Positions 48,621 through 58,096 of a stretch of DNA of 64,000 nt are shown here, piece after piece (within the stretch, counting starts at the first letter, position 1; every line of letters begins with the position of its first letter). Source of the DNA: Aeromonas fluvialis (lineage in GTDB: Bacteria; Pseudomonadota; Gammaproteobacteria; Enterobacterales; Aeromonadaceae); NCBI RefSeq assembly GCF_000819885.1, contig NZ_CDBO01000057.1, forward strand, positions 40,057 through 104,056. The letters run 5' to 3'. The translations under genes and the position numbers were made by a program. The notes beneath the pieces are model-generated. The model worked only from the letters and a program-made list of their open reading frames with translations. It did no database searches and had not been told where the DNA came from.

Positions 48621-48668
48621 CTGGAGAAAGCCTCTGGATTTACCCCCTGCTTTTAGGCATTCTCCCAG
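48621..48668 (+). other. Long imperfect inverted repeat before the symporter gene
   Basis: CTGGAGAAAGCCT and AGGCATTCTCCCAG can pair over about 13 bases around a 21-base loop. It lacks a T run. It may be an mRNA leader element of the symporter gene that starts 100 bases downstream, or a weak terminator of the lipoprotein. Confidence 0.35.
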
Positions 48669-48771
48669 CATACCAGCCGCCAGGAATCAACGGCTCGGAT
48701 CACAAAAACGGACTGTAGTGGCTCCCACGCCACTGTTTACAGCTTGCACCAATCAAAACCGGGACTCCCCC

Positions 48772-50031
48772 ATGAAAATGAATAAACTGACGGTCGCCAT
48801 CCTCATCTCCATGATGTTTGGCATCCTCACCGGCCAGGGCTATCGCATGTTTGCCGCCGATCAGGCTGCGGATTTCGCCAATAACATCACGATCCTGACC
48901 GATATCTTCCTGCGACTGATCAAGATGATCATCGCTCCCCTGGTCTTCACCACCCTGGTGGTCGGTATCGCCAAGATGGGCGACACCCGCACCGTGGGGC
49001 GCATCGGTGCCAAGACCCTCGGCTGGTTTATGCTGGCCTCCCTGATGTCCCTGAGCCTGGGTCTGGTGATGGTGACCCTGATGCAGCCGGGTGTGGGGCT
49101 TTCGCTCTCCCTGCCCAATGATACCGCCAGCTCGGGCATTGCGGCCGGCGCCATTACCCTGAAAGATTTTGTCACCCACGCCATCCCCAAAAGCGTGGTA
49201 GAGGCGATGGCCACCAACGAGATCCTGCAGATCGTGGTCTTCTCCCTCTTCTTCGGTCTGGCTGCCGCTGCGCTCGGCGATCTGGCCAAGCCGGTGGTGG
49301 TGCTGATGGCCAGCGCTGCCGAGATCATGCTGAAAGTGACCGGTTACGTGATGAACTTTGCGCCGTTCGCGGTGTTTGGCGCCATCGCCGCCATGGTGGC
49401 CAAAGAGGGGCTGGGCATTCTGGTCACCTACGGCAGCTTTATGGCCCAGTTCTATATCGCGGTGGCCTGCCTCTGGCTGCTGCTGATCGCCATGGGCAGC
49501 GTCTTCCTGCGTGGTCGCGTCATCAAGCTGCTGGCGATGATCCGCGAGCCCATCCTGCTCGCCTTCTCGACTGCCAGTTCTGAAGCGGCCTATCCGAAGA
49601 CCCTGGATCGTCTGGAGAAGTTCGGTTGTGACAAGCGCATCGCCAGCTTCGTGCTGCCGATGGGTTACTCCTTCAACCTCGATGGCTCCATGATGTACTG
49701 CACCTTCGCGGTGATGTTCATCGCCCAGGCGTATGGCATCGAGCTCTCCATGGCCCAGCAGATCACCATGCTGCTGCTGCTGATGGTCACCTCCAAAGGG
49801 ATGGCCGGGGTACCGCGCGCCTCTCTGGTGGTGATTGCCGCCACCCTGAACCAGTTCCATATTCCGGAAGCGGGCATCCTGCTGCTGCTGGGGATAGACC
49901 ACTTCCTCGACATGGGCCGCTCTGCTACCAACGTGCTGGGCAACGCCATCGCCGCCAGCGTGGTTGCCAAGACCGAAGACAGTCTGGACGAAACTGTCGC
50001 GCTGGGCGAGAGTGAACCAGCCAAGGCCTGA
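48772..50031 (+). CDS. Dicarboxylate/amino acid:cation symporter
   Basis: Secondary transporter of the DAACS (GltP/DctA) family, 419 residues with about eight helices and two re-entrant loops. The loop with AFSTASSEAAYPKTLDRLEKFG replaces the serine-rich hairpin, MGYSFNLDGSMMYCTFAVMFIA is the conserved substrate helix, and MVTSKGMAGVPRASLVVIAATL the second hairpin. The arginine or aspartate that sets specificity cannot be fixed here, so C4-dicarboxylate or glutamate/aspartate are both possible. ATG 48772 follows GGGA. Confidence 0.92.
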   Translation: MKMNKLTVAILISMMFGILTGQGYRMFAADQAADFANNITILTDIFLRLIKMIIAPLVFTTLVVGIAKMGDTRTVGRIGAKTLGWFMLASLMSLSLGLVMVTLMQPGVGLSLSLPNDTASSGIAAGAITLKDFVTHAIPKSVVEAMATNEILQIVVFSLFFGLAAAALGDLAKPVVVLMASAAEIMLKVTGYVMNFAPFAVFGAIAAMVAKEGLGILVTYGSFMAQFYIAVACLWLLLIAMGSVFLRGRVIKLLAMIREPILLAFSTASSEAAYPKTLDRLEKFGCDKRIASFVLPMGYSFNLDGSMMYCTFAVMFIAQAYGIELSMAQQITMLLLLMVTSKGMAGVPRASLVVIAATLNQFHIPEAGILLLLGIDHFLDMGRSATNVLGNAIAASVVAKTEDSLDETVALGESEPAKA

Positions 50032-50050
50032 TCACAACGCTATGAAAAAT

Positions 50051-50088
50051 AAACAACAACGGCCCGCCAATGCGGGCCGTTGTTGTTT
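50051..50088 (+). terminator. Terminator of the symporter gene
   Basis: Stem AAACAACAACGGCCCGC and its complement with loop CAAT and a T-rich end, 20 bases after the stop. Confidence 0.88.
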
Positions 50089-50135
50089 ATGGCTCGTCTA
50101 CACTGCGAGATAGTTTCCATCCGGAGTGTACGGTT

Positions 50136-51755
50136 ATGAATATTGCTCGTCGACTTCAACTGATCGCCCTGTTGGTGATGCTGACGCTCATTTTTCTCAG
50201 TTGGTTCAGTATCAATCGCCTAGGGGCAGGTAACCGTGACTTGAGCTATGTGACGGGCAATACAGTGCCCAGTATTGCGCTTATCAAGGAGGTTCAGGCC
50301 GATTTCTATGAGCTGCACTCGCAGGTGCAGACCCATATCCTCAACACCGACAACAGCAAGATGCAGCAGATCGAAACGGACATTGCCGAGCATCGTAAAC
50401 AGATCAATTCGCTGTTGGACAAATATAAAGCCGAAATGCTCTCCAATGACGAAGATCGGCGCCTGACTGACGATGATCAGCGCATTATTGCGCAATATTA
50501 TCAGGAGATAGACAAGGTTATGCTGCTCTCTCACCAAAACAAAAACGACGAAGCGCGAGACATGCTGGCAGGAGAAGCCTCCAGAGTGTTCCAGCAATTT
50601 GCCAAGGCGATCGAGCTTCACGTCGCTTTCAATATGAATCTGGGAGTGGCGCTCAAGAAGGAGGGCCAAGAACACTACGACAGCAGCCTGCAAATCCTGT
50701 TGTTTATCGCCGGTGGTGCCACCGTGCTGACGCTGGGGCTGTTTGTCTGGTTGTTCAATCAGGTGGCCAGTCCGCTTCGCACCGCTATGGATACCCTGAC
50801 CCGGATCCAGCGTGAGCTCAACTTTACCCTCAGAGCGGATGTCAGGCAGCAGGATGAGATTGGCCTGACCCTCAATGCAGTCAACCGTCTGCTCGATACG
50901 CTGCAACAGACATTCACCGAGTTTTCTGTCGGCAGTTTGCAGATCAAGAGCACCGCTGAATCCCTCTCCCAAGCGGCACAACACCTTGCCAGTTCGGCCA
51001 GTCAGGCCAATGATGCGACCAGTCTGATCGCCGCCGGTGTTGAAGAGATGACGGTCAGCATCACCGATATCGCCCACCGCACTCAGGAGACGAGCCGTAT
51101 CACCAACGAGTCGGGTCAGCTGGCGACCGAAGGGGGCAGGACCATCGAGCGTACCGTCCATGCCATCAACGAGATTGCCGACTCCATCCGGCAGGCCTCG
51201 GCCGAGGTGATTGCACTGGGTGAGGGCATTTCCCGTATTGGCGGAGTGGTCAACGTGATCCGCGATGTCGCGGGGCAGACCAACTTGCTGGCATTGAATG
51301 CGGCTATTGAAGCAGCGAGAGCCGGGGAGTCCGGTCGTGGTTTTGCGGTGGTCGCGGATGAAGTGCGCAAACTGGCTGAGCGGACGGCTCAATCCACTCA
51401 GGAGATATCTGCGACGGTTGAGGCCATTCAGCAGGAGTCCAATAATACGGTCTCCCGTATGCATCTGGTGGAGGAGAAGGTGAGCCAGGGGGTCATCATG
51501 GCGACGGAGAGTGGCGCCATTATTTCCGAGATCCGGAGTTCATCGCACCGGGTGATGGAACAGGTGGGTGAGATTACCAATGCAATACGCGAGCAGAGTT
51601 CTGCCGCCGAGTCGATTGCTCATCAGGTGGAGCAGATAGCGCAGGTCGTGCAGCAGACCAGCAGCACTGCGCAAGAGACCTCGGCTGCAGCCGAAGAGCT
51701 TAATGTCACCACCGAGAGCATCCACCAGCAAATATCCCGCTACCGTATTCAGTAA
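50136..51755 (+). CDS. Methyl-accepting chemotaxis protein
   Basis: Chemoreceptor of 539 residues. First helix about 8-28, periplasmic four-helix-bundle sensor (about 30-185, HBM/TarH-like), second helix about 190-210 ([20 protein letters not shown]), HAMP, and signalling domain with [41 protein letters not shown] 50136 follows GGAG nine bases upstream. It is unrelated in its sensor to the receptor at 43349. Ligand unknown. Confidence 0.93.
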   Translation: MNIARRLQLIALLVMLTLIFLSWFSINRLGAGNRDLSYVTGNTVPSIALIKEVQADFYELHSQVQTHILNTDNSKMQQIETDIAEHRKQINSLLDKYKAEMLSNDEDRRLTDDDQRIIAQYYQEIDKVMLLSHQNKNDEARDMLAGEASRVFQQFAKAIELHVAFNMNLGVALKKEGQEHYDSSLQILLFIAGGATVLTLGLFVWLFNQVASPLRTAMDTLTRIQRELNFTLRADVRQQDEIGLTLNAVNRLLDTLQQTFTEFSVGSLQIKSTAESLSQAAQHLASSASQANDATSLIAAGVEEMTVSITDIAHRTQETSRITNESGQLATEGGRTIERTVHAINEIADSIRQASAEVIALGEGISRIGGVVNVIRDVAGQTNLLALNAAIEAARAGESGRGFAVVADEVRKLAERTAQSTQEISATVEAIQQESNNTVSRMHLVEEKVSQGVIMATESGAIISEIRSSSHRVMEQVGEITNAIREQSSAAESIAHQVEQIAQVVQQTSSTAQETSAAAEELNVTTESIHQQISRYRIQ

Positions 51756-51782
51756 CACCAACAGTTTTGTTGCATCCGTTCT

Positions 51783-51813
51783 CCCCGCCAGCCATCTGGT
51801 GGGGATTTTTTTA
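51783..51813 (+). terminator. Terminator of the chemoreceptor gene
   Basis: Nine-base stem CCCCGCCAG / CTGGTGGGG with loop CCAT followed by a run of seven T. Confidence 0.88.
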
Positions 51814-52138
51814 TATGGCTGTTGAGAAGCCTGAGCCAGGTTGTTGCAACAATGCCGCCTCTTCCGGTGTACTGGTGCACCCCGGTATGTCGTTGCGGTG
51901 GGGGAAGTGGCCAACGCGCTCGATGATCACCCGATGGCGGCGGGCAGAGTCGGCAAATCCGGCTAAGGTCGCTTGCGCCGGTGTGCCAACCTGCTCGACT
52001 GCAGCCTGTGCCAGCTCGCCGAAGCGGCTGGCCAGCAAGGTATCTGTTTCGCTGTTTTTTCCCCACCAGAGGGGGGGCTTGTCCTGTGGCTCGGATGGCC
52101 TCATCGGCTTCGTCGCCAAACCAGAGATCGAACAGAGG
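51811..52138 (-). pseudogene. DUF924 family relic with internal deletion
   Basis: Minus strand. Near 52135 the sequence LWFGDEADEAIRATG is the family N-terminal motif, but a seven-C run shifts the frame before PLWWGKNSETD. After TLLASRFGELAQAAV the middle of the protein is missing. The C-terminal hallmark RRHRVIIERVGHFPHRNDIPG follows, ending at 51811. The intact family is about 180 residues; about 100 remain. Two lesions (deletion and frameshift) argue against function. Confidence 0.6.
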
Positions 52139-52269
52139 TTGTCAGGGGGGGCATGGGAACGCTTTGGGGTGCTTCAGAGGGAACCAAGTTCAAATGACTC
52201 AGAGGTGCTGCCGAAACGGCGGCTTCTCGTTACACTGTGCCATCTTTTGCCCGAAATGAGGAATTCCTG

Positions 52270-53190
52270 ATGGCCGGAACCAGTCTGTTGGCTCTGCTCG
52301 ATGATATCGCCAGCGTGCTCGATGACGTGGCGCTGATGACCAAGATGGCGGCGAAGAAGACCGCCGGGGTGTTGGGGGACGATCTCGCCCTCAATGCGGA
52401 GCAGGTCTCCGGGGTGCGCGCCGAGCGGGAGCTGCCGGTGGTATGGGCGGTGGCCAAGGGCTCATTTCGCAACAAGCTGATTCTGGTGCCCGCCGCCATC
52501 GCCATCAGTGCGCTGGTGCCCTGGCTTATCACGCCACTCTTGATGCTGGGGGGCGCCTACCTCTGCTTTGAGGGGGCCGAGAAGCTGGCCCACAAGTTCC
52601 TGCCCCATGAGGCGAGTGAGGGTGAGGTGCACACAGCCCCCATTCCCGATGATTTGGTCGCGTTTGAGCAGCAGAAGGTGAAGGGAGCGATCCGCACCGA
52701 TTTTATTCTCTCCGCCGAGATCATCGTTATCGCCCTTGGCACGGTACAGGGAGCAAGCCTAGCCCTGCAGCTCGCGGTGGTGGCGGGGATCGCCCTGCTG
52801 ATGACCATCGGGGTTTACGGGCTGGTGGGGTTGATCGTCAAGCTCGATGACATCGGTCTGCATCTGCTGCAAAAGCCCGATGGCAGCGCCCTGCGCCGCG
52901 TAGTGGGACAAGGGCTGCTGGTGACGGCGCCTCGTCTGATGCACCTGTTGGCACTGGTCGGCACCATCGCCATGTTTATGGTGGGCGGCGGCATTCTGGT
53001 GCATGGCTGGCCCTTTGCCCATCACCTCATTGAAGGCGCCGCCGCTGTTGTTGCTACCCTGCCCACTGTGGGGGCCGTACTGGCCGCAGTGACGCCGACC
53101 CTGCTCAACGCCGTGGCCGGAGTGGTGGCGGGCCTGCTACTGGTGGTCGTGATGACGCTGGTGAGCCGCCTTGCCCCGGCCAAGGGATAA
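52270..53190 (+). CDS. DUF808 family membrane protein
   Basis: A 306-residue integral membrane protein of the YedI type. [46 protein letters not shown] is the conserved N-terminal block, followed by helices around 70-100, 150-195 and the hydrophobic C-terminal half. GAGGAATTCCTG before ATG 52270 supports this start. Function of the family is unknown. Confidence 0.9.
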   Translation: MAGTSLLALLDDIASVLDDVALMTKMAAKKTAGVLGDDLALNAEQVSGVRAERELPVVWAVAKGSFRNKLILVPAAIAISALVPWLITPLLMLGGAYLCFEGAEKLAHKFLPHEASEGEVHTAPIPDDLVAFEQQKVKGAIRTDFILSAEIIVIALGTVQGASLALQLAVVAGIALLMTIGVYGLVGLIVKLDDIGLHLLQKPDGSALRRVVGQGLLVTAPRLMHLLALVGTIAMFMVGGGILVHGWPFAHHLIEGAAAVVATLPTVGAVLAAVTPTLLNAVAGVVAGLLLVVVMTLVSRLAPAKG

Positions 53191-53300
53191 GCGTGGTCGC
53201 CCGGTCTTTGTCTATACCGGGCTCTGTTCCATCTCCCTTCTTTTGCGGCTTTCGGTCCCTCGGCTGTGAGAACGGTGACCGAAGGCCTTTACGAGACGCT

Positions 53301-53417
53301 ATGTACCAACAGCAGTAGAATAACGACCATATCTACCCGGGCCTCGATAGCCCCGAGCTGGAAGCGGACATGAACGCTGCGCGCGGTGCCTGCCTGACTG
53401 GGTCAGCTGTGATATGA
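53301..53417 (+). pseudogene. Possible gene relic between DUF808 and the permease
   Basis: ATG 53301 reads MYQQQ, then TAG, then NNDHIYPGLDSPELEADMNAARG and a second stop. The stretch after the first stop looks like real protein, as if one codon had mutated to TAG. I do not recognise the parent. The surrounding 270 bases hold no other gene. Confidence 0.25.
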
Positions 53418-53458
53418 ACAACAGGCCCCCAGACAGTCTCGCTGTCCGGGGGCTGTTG
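53417..53458 (-). terminator. Terminator of the permease gene
   Basis: Long stem CAACAGGCCCCC.GACAG paired with CTGTC.GGGGGCTGTTG around a short loop, immediately after the minus-strand permease stop. T run on that strand is weak (TGTTCAT). Confidence 0.65.
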
Positions 53459-53459
53459 G

Positions 53460-54866
53460 TTATGCCTGCTCTTGCTGCGGTTTGATCGGACCAACGAACA
53501 GAGGACGGGTCTGGTGAGTGAGATCCGGCTGATAGCCGTTGAAGAAGAGATTGAGCAGCACCGAGCTGATGGTGGCCAGCAGAATACCGCTATGAAAAAG
53601 CGGTTGTAGCTGCGCCGGAAGCTGCTGGAAAAAATCCCCGGAGACCGTCGGGATCATGCCAATCCCGAGGCTGATGGCGACGATATAGAGGTTGTGGCGG
53701 TTGCCGTTGTAATCGGTGCGGGCCAGGATGCGAATGCCGGTGGCCAGTACCATGCCGAACATCACGATGCCAGCGCCGCCGAGCACGAAGGGTGGAATAG
53801 AGGCGACCAGCACCGACATCTTGGGGATGAGGCCAAAGGCGAGCAGGATCCCCCCCGACATCACGCAGACCCAGCGACTCGATACCCCGGTCACGCTCAC
53901 CAGACCGATATTCTGGGAGAACGAGGTGTGGGGGAAGCTGTTGAATATCCCACCGATAATGGTACCGATACCATCCACCCGCAGCCCGCGTACGATATCA
54001 CCGCACCTGGCTGGATGGCCGACGATGTCGCCAAGGGCCAGAAACATCCCCATCGACTCGATAAAGGTGATGAGCATGATCACCGTCAGGGTGGCAATGG
54101 AGATGGGATCGAAGGTGGGCCAGCCGAAGGCGAAGGGCACAATGGGGGCAAACCAGGCCGCTTCGCCAAGGCCATCAAGGCTCACCTCCCCCATACCGAT
54201 GGCCACCACGAAGCCAAACAGGATCCCGAGCAGCACCGAGATGTTGCTGAAAAACCCCTTGGTAAAGCGGGTGACCACCAGAATGAAGGCGAGCACCATA
54301 AAGCTGGTGCCGATGTAGCGCAGGCTGCCATATTCCGGATTGCCCTTGCCCCCCGCCATCCAGTCGATCCCCACCTGCATGATGCTGATCCCGATGGAGG
54401 TGATAACCACCCCGGTCACTACCGTGGGGAAGAGTGGCATCATGCGTCCTATCAGGGGCACTAGCAGGGTCGAGATGATACCGGCGGCGATGGTGGCACC
54501 GAAGATACCGGTCAGACCCAGATCCGGGTTGGCTCCGATGGCCAGCATCGGCATCACGGCGGCAAAGGTGACCGACATGATAACCGGCAGCCGGATCCCG
54601 GCAAAGCGGCCAATCCCGACACATTGCAGCAGGGTGACGATGCCACAGCAGAAGAGATCCGAACTGATGAGGTAGGAGATTTGCTCCTTGGGTAGTCCCA
54701 GACTGCCGCCAATCACCAGTGGCACCGCCACGGCGCCGGCATACATCACCAGCACATGTTGCAGGCCCAGGGTAAAGAGCTGGCCCATGGGGAGCATGCG
54801 CTCCACTTCATCCACCGGGCGCTTGCGCGAACCCGGTCGGGGGGAGGGGGGATTGGTCTCGTTCAT
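53460..54866 (-). CDS. Xanthine/uracil family permease (NCS2)
   Basis: Nucleobase:cation symporter of 468 residues with about 14 helices. Typical segments are QHVLVMYAGAVAVPLVIGGSLGL, DLFCCGIVTLLQ, FIESMGMFLALGDIVG and GIFNSFPHTSFSQNIGLVSVTGVSSRWVC, the last being the NCS2 signature region. The sequence is closer to xanthine/urate members than to UraA. ATG 54866 follows AAGGAG; the open frame continues to 55028 without a better start. A PurR-like box lies upstream. Confidence 0.88.
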   Translation of the reverse strand: MNETNPPSPRPGSRKRPVDEVERMLPMGQLFTLGLQHVLVMYAGAVAVPLVIGGSLGLPKEQISYLISSDLFCCGIVTLLQCVGIGRFAGIRLPVIMSVTFAAVMPMLAIGANPDLGLTGIFGATIAAGIISTLLVPLIGRMMPLFPTVVTGVVITSIGISIMQVGIDWMAGGKGNPEYGSLRYIGTSFMVLAFILVVTRFTKGFFSNISVLLGILFGFVVAIGMGEVSLDGLGEAAWFAPIVPFAFGWPTFDPISIATLTVIMLITFIESMGMFLALGDIVGHPARCGDIVRGLRVDGIGTIIGGIFNSFPHTSFSQNIGLVSVTGVSSRWVCVMSGGILLAFGLIPKMSVLVASIPPFVLGGAGIVMFGMVLATGIRILARTDYNGNRHNLYIVAISLGIGMIPTVSGDFFQQLPAQLQPLFHSGILLATISSVLLNLFFNGYQPDLTHQTRPLFVGPIKPQQEQA

Positions 54867-55370
54867 GAACAGATCACTCCTTGAAGCCTGCGCAACGGCT
54901 ACAGGCAAGATAGTGAAAGCTGAAGCTTTCCCGGTCATTGATCTCGTGTATTGACAGAGGTACCAGATCCCTCGGCAGTGGTGAGAGGGAGCCGGTGCCG
55001 CACGGGTCAGTGCACAAAACATGCACAACGCCGCTCATGAGCGAAAACGTTGGGCGCTAACGCCTTGTTTTGCGGGATGAGTCACATCCCGGCCAGATAA
55101 GTGTCCGGCTGTTGGCAGGGGAAGGAGGTGGGGGCATCTCAGATTGGTAAGGGGTTTATCATTATCGGTCTGGCGATCTCACTTTGATAGCCGAAAATCC
55201 GCCAGTCGTTCGCAACGCTTCTGCCTGCGTGTGATGGCCCTTGCGGGTCGCAGGGCGCAATCGGGGGCGGGGACGTGATCCAAAGCAAGAAAGTTGGATG
55301 TTTTGGTGGCGCGTGGGGTCGACGCTGGGGTAGTTTCGATAAAACCGACACAGATCCTGAGGTCTTATCC
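54867..55370. other. Divergent region between the permease and ycfP
   Basis: About 500 bases with no gene supported. It holds a PurR-like box at 55041-55056 and several GC-rich inverted repeats. The plus-strand frame leading into ycfP upstream of 55371 has no ribosome site and is not counted. Confidence 0.5.
55041..55056. promoter_or_regulatory. PurR-like box upstream of the purine permease
   Basis: GCGAAAACGTTGGGCG shares about 11 of 16 positions with the PurR consensus, including the CGAAAACGTT core. It is 175 bases upstream of a probable purine-base permease, a gene type often under PurR. Confidence 0.35.
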
Positions 55371-55910
55371 ATGATCATCTATCTGCATGGCTTTGATGCC
55401 ACCAGCCCAGGCAATCACGAAAAAGTGCTGCAGTTGCAGTTTATTGATGATGATGTGCGTTTCGTGCACTACAGCACGGTTCACCCCCGTCATGACATGA
55501 GCCACCTGCTCAAGGAAGTGAAAAAGCAGCTCGACATGAGTACCGATCCCAAACCGCTGATCTGCGGGGTGGGTCTGGGTGGCTATTGGAGCGAGCGGAT
55601 CGGCTTTCTGTGCGGCATCCGCCAGGTGATCTTCAACCCCAACCTCCACCCGGAAGAGAGCATGCAGGGCAAGATCGACCGGCCGGAGGAATATGAGGAT
55701 ATAGGCACCAAGTGTGTAACTGAATTTCGTAATAAAAATTCAGGAAACTGCCTGTGCATCCTTTCCGTTCGGGATGAAGTGCGCGATAATCGCGACACTG
55801 AACGTGAATTGAAGAACTATTACGACATCGTGTGGGATGAGCGCGAGACCCATAAATTCAAAAATATCTCGCATCATCTGCAGCGGATGAAGGCCTTCAA
55901 AGAAGCCTGA
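55371..55910 (+). CDS. ycfP: YcfP family protein (UPF0227)
   Basis: Small alpha/beta-hydrolase-like protein, 179 residues. [55 protein letters not shown] and [12 protein letters not shown] are typical. The nucleophile elbow reads GVGLGG, lacking the serine of true esterases. GAGG lies nine bases before ATG 55371. In E. coli ycfP precedes ndh, as here. Confidence 0.92.
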   Translation: MIIYLHGFDATSPGNHEKVLQLQFIDDDVRFVHYSTVHPRHDMSHLLKEVKKQLDMSTDPKPLICGVGLGGYWSERIGFLCGIRQVIFNPNLHPEESMQGKIDRPEEYEDIGTKCVTEFRNKNSGNCLCILSVRDEVRDNRDTERELKNYYDIVWDERETHKFKNISHHLQRMKAFKEA

Positions 55911-55936
55911 TCCATCACGTCGACCGATTTCGTTTT

Positions 55937-55963
55937 AGGGAGCCAATGGCTCCCTTTCGTTTT
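55937..55963 (+). terminator. Terminator between ycfP and ndh
   Basis: Eight-base stem AGGGAGCC / GGCTCCCT with loop AAT and TTCGTTTT tail. It lies only 22 bases before ndh, so it may attenuate rather than fully stop read-through. Confidence 0.65.
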
Positions 55964-55984
55964 GAGGAACCGAGGAAAATCATC

Positions 55985-57277
55985 ATGATGAGTATTGTCG
56001 TTGTAGGCGGCGGCGCCGGTGGTCTGGAGCTGGCCACCAGTCTGGGCCGCAAGCTGGGCAAAAAGAACAAGGCCAGGATCACCCTGGTGGATCGTAACCG
56101 CACTCACCTGTGGAAACCGCTGCTGCACGAAGTGGCCACCGGCTCCATGGATGCGGGTATCGACGCCCTGAGCTACCAGTCCCATGCCAGAAACCACGGT
56201 TTCGACTTTCAGCTCGGCACCCTGACTGACATCCAGCGCGACGACAAACGCATCGTGCTGGCGCCGATCCATGATGACAATGGTGACATCGTGGTTCACG
56301 AGCGTGCCGTGCCTTATGACATCCTGGTGATGGCCATCGGTTCTGTCTCCAACGACTTCAACACCAAGGGGATCAAGGATCACTGCATCTTCCTCGACAG
56401 TCCCTCCCAGGCGCACCGTTTCCACAACAGCATGATGAACCGCTTCCTGCAGTTCGCCACCGAATACCAGCCGGGCGACAAGGTGAAAATTGCCATCGTC
56501 GGTGCCGGTGCCACCGGAGTCGAACTCTCTGCCGAGCTCTACAACGCAGTCGAGCAGCTCTACGCGTACGGTTTCAAGAATCTCACGACGGATAGCCTGA
56601 AGGTGACTCTGGTGGAAGCGGGCCCCCGCATTCTGCCGGCCCTGCCGGAGCGCATCAGCGGAGCCGCTCATCAGGAGCTGGTCAAACTGGGTGTGGATGT
56701 GCGTACCGCCACCATGATCACCGAAGCGACCGCCGAAGGGCTGCACACCAAGGATGGCGAGCTGATTGAAGCGGATCTGATGGTGTGGGCGGCCGGTATC
56801 AAGGCGCCGGACTTCATGAAGGATATCGCCGGTCTGGAAAGCAACCGCATCAACCAGCTGGTGGTGAAAGAGACCCTGCAGTCCACCCGTGACGAGAACA
56901 TCTTCGTCATCGGTGACTGCGCCGCCTGTCCGCAGCCGGATGGCAAGTTTGTGCCGCCGCGCGCCCAGTCTGCCCACCAGATGGCCAGCCAGGCGTTCAA
57001 GAACATTCTGGCCAAGATGAACGGCGGCGAGATGAAGCCCTACCTCTACCACGACCACGGTTCGCTGGTATCCCTCAGCCGCTTCTCCACCGTGGGCAGC
57101 CTGATGGGCAACCTGATGCGTGGCTCCATGATGGTAGAGGGCTACATCGCCCGTCTGGTCTACATCTCCCTCTACCGGATGCACCAGATCGCCCTTCACG
57201 GCTACGTCAAGACCGGCCTCATCATGCTGGTGGGTCGCATCAACCGGGTACTGCGTCCGACCCTGAAGCTGCACTAA
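55985..57277 (+). CDS. ndh: Type II NADH:quinone oxidoreductase
   Basis: Non-proton-pumping respiratory NADH dehydrogenase, membrane-bound flavoprotein of 430 residues. FAD motif [21 protein letters not shown] motif [17 protein letters not shown], quinone-site region [13 protein letters not shown] and the C-terminal amphipathic segment ([22 protein letters not shown]) are present. ATG 55985 follows GAGG nine bases upstream; the next codon is also ATG. It follows ycfP as in E. coli. Confidence 0.95.
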   Translation: MMSIVVVGGGAGGLELATSLGRKLGKKNKARITLVDRNRTHLWKPLLHEVATGSMDAGIDALSYQSHARNHGFDFQLGTLTDIQRDDKRIVLAPIHDDNGDIVVHERAVPYDILVMAIGSVSNDFNTKGIKDHCIFLDSPSQAHRFHNSMMNRFLQFATEYQPGDKVKIAIVGAGATGVELSAELYNAVEQLYAYGFKNLTTDSLKVTLVEAGPRILPALPERISGAAHQELVKLGVDVRTATMITEATAEGLHTKDGELIEADLMVWAAGIKAPDFMKDIAGLESNRINQLVVKETLQSTRDENIFVIGDCAACPQPDGKFVPPRAQSAHQMASQAFKNILAKMNGGEMKPYLYHDHGSLVSLSRFSTVGSLMGNLMRGSMMVEGYIARLVYISLYRMHQIALHGYVKTGLIMLVGRINRVLRPTLKLH

Positions 57278-57305
57278 GCCAGGATTTGGCACCATTCGGA
57301 ATGCC

Positions 57306-57336
57306 AAAAGGAGAGGCCATGGCCTCTCCTTTTTTA
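57306..57336. terminator. Terminator of ndh
   Basis: Thirteen-base palindromic stem AAAAGGAGAGGCC / GGCCTCTCCTTTT with T run, 28 bases after ndh and shared with the convergent permease gene. Confidence 0.88.
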
Positions 57337-57361
57337 TGGGCGCAGATCAGGAAAAAGTAGG

Positions 57362-58003
57362 TTACTGGCCCAGATAGGTGCGATCGAAGAAGGTATTGAC
57401 CCAGTGAGGACGGTAGATGGCCAGTACCGTCATCGCCATGCCGTTGAGCAGCGCTTCGGGGAACAGCAGCAGCGGCCAGATGGAGAGGTAATCTGCCGTG
57501 ATGGTGTGCCAGGGGTAGCTGTCGCTCAGCCCCATCAGCAACGCACTGGCTGCCACCTTGACCGAGATGGTGATGGCGCCGCCGAGAAACGCGGCAACGA
57601 AGATATAGACAAAGAGGTGGCGAGGCAGCCAGGCCCAGCTGGCCAGAAACAGCAGCCAGCTGGTGGCTACCGGCAGGGCGATGCCAACCAGCGCTTGCCA
57701 GCCAAAATCGGCCAGATTGGTGACGCCGAAGTAACCGAGCACCAGCAGGGTCAGACAGGGGGCGAGCAGCGCCAGCCTCCAGCCCAGCAGCAGGGTGAGG
57801 GAGGTGAGCCCGAGAAAGTGTACCTCCAGTCCCTCATGCAGGCCGGCCCGCAACGTCCAGAGGGGGACCAGCGCGATGGCACTGCCCAGCAACAGATGTT
57901 GATAGAGGGGGGTGTCATGGAGGGTTTGCCACAGGGAGCGGCGCAGGCTGAAGGCCAGCAGTACCAGCCAGATCAGGAGGGCGGCGAGTTGTCCTTCACT
58001 CAT
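57362..58003 (-). CDS. Energy-coupling factor transporter permease, CbiM-like
   Basis: A 213-residue protein with about six helices and the sequence AAFLGGAITISVKVAASALLMG, ending in FPEALLNGMAMTVLAIYRPHWVNTF, which fits stand-alone CbiM/NikM-like family members. CbiM relatives form the specificity component for cobalt or nickel uptake, but no CbiN, CbiQ or CbiO gene is next to it. The start could be ATG 58003 or ATG 58015. Confidence 0.78.
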   Translation of the reverse strand: MSEGQLAALLIWLVLLAFSLRRSLWQTLHDTPLYQHLLLGSAIALVPLWTLRAGLHEGLEVHFLGLTSLTLLLGWRLALLAPCLTLLVLGYFGVTNLADFGWQALVGIALPVATSWLLFLASWAWLPRHLFVYIFVAAFLGGAITISVKVAASALLMGLSDSYPWHTITADYLSIWPLLLFPEALLNGMAMTVLAIYRPHWVNTFFDRTYLGQ

Positions 58004-58065
58004 CTTGTCGTCCATGCATGCAGTAGTGGCGAGTCCGAACGGCCTTCCCGACCGCCCCATAGCAG

Positions 58066-58092
58066 AGCAGGCTGACGAGTCAGCCTGCTTTT
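58066..58092. terminator. Hairpin at the 3' end of pflA
   Basis: Ten-base stem AGCAGGCTGA / TCAGCCTGCT with a four-base loop. The T run is on the plus strand only, so its effect on the minus-strand pflA transcript is uncertain. Confidence 0.4.
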
Positions 58093-58096
58093 ACCA

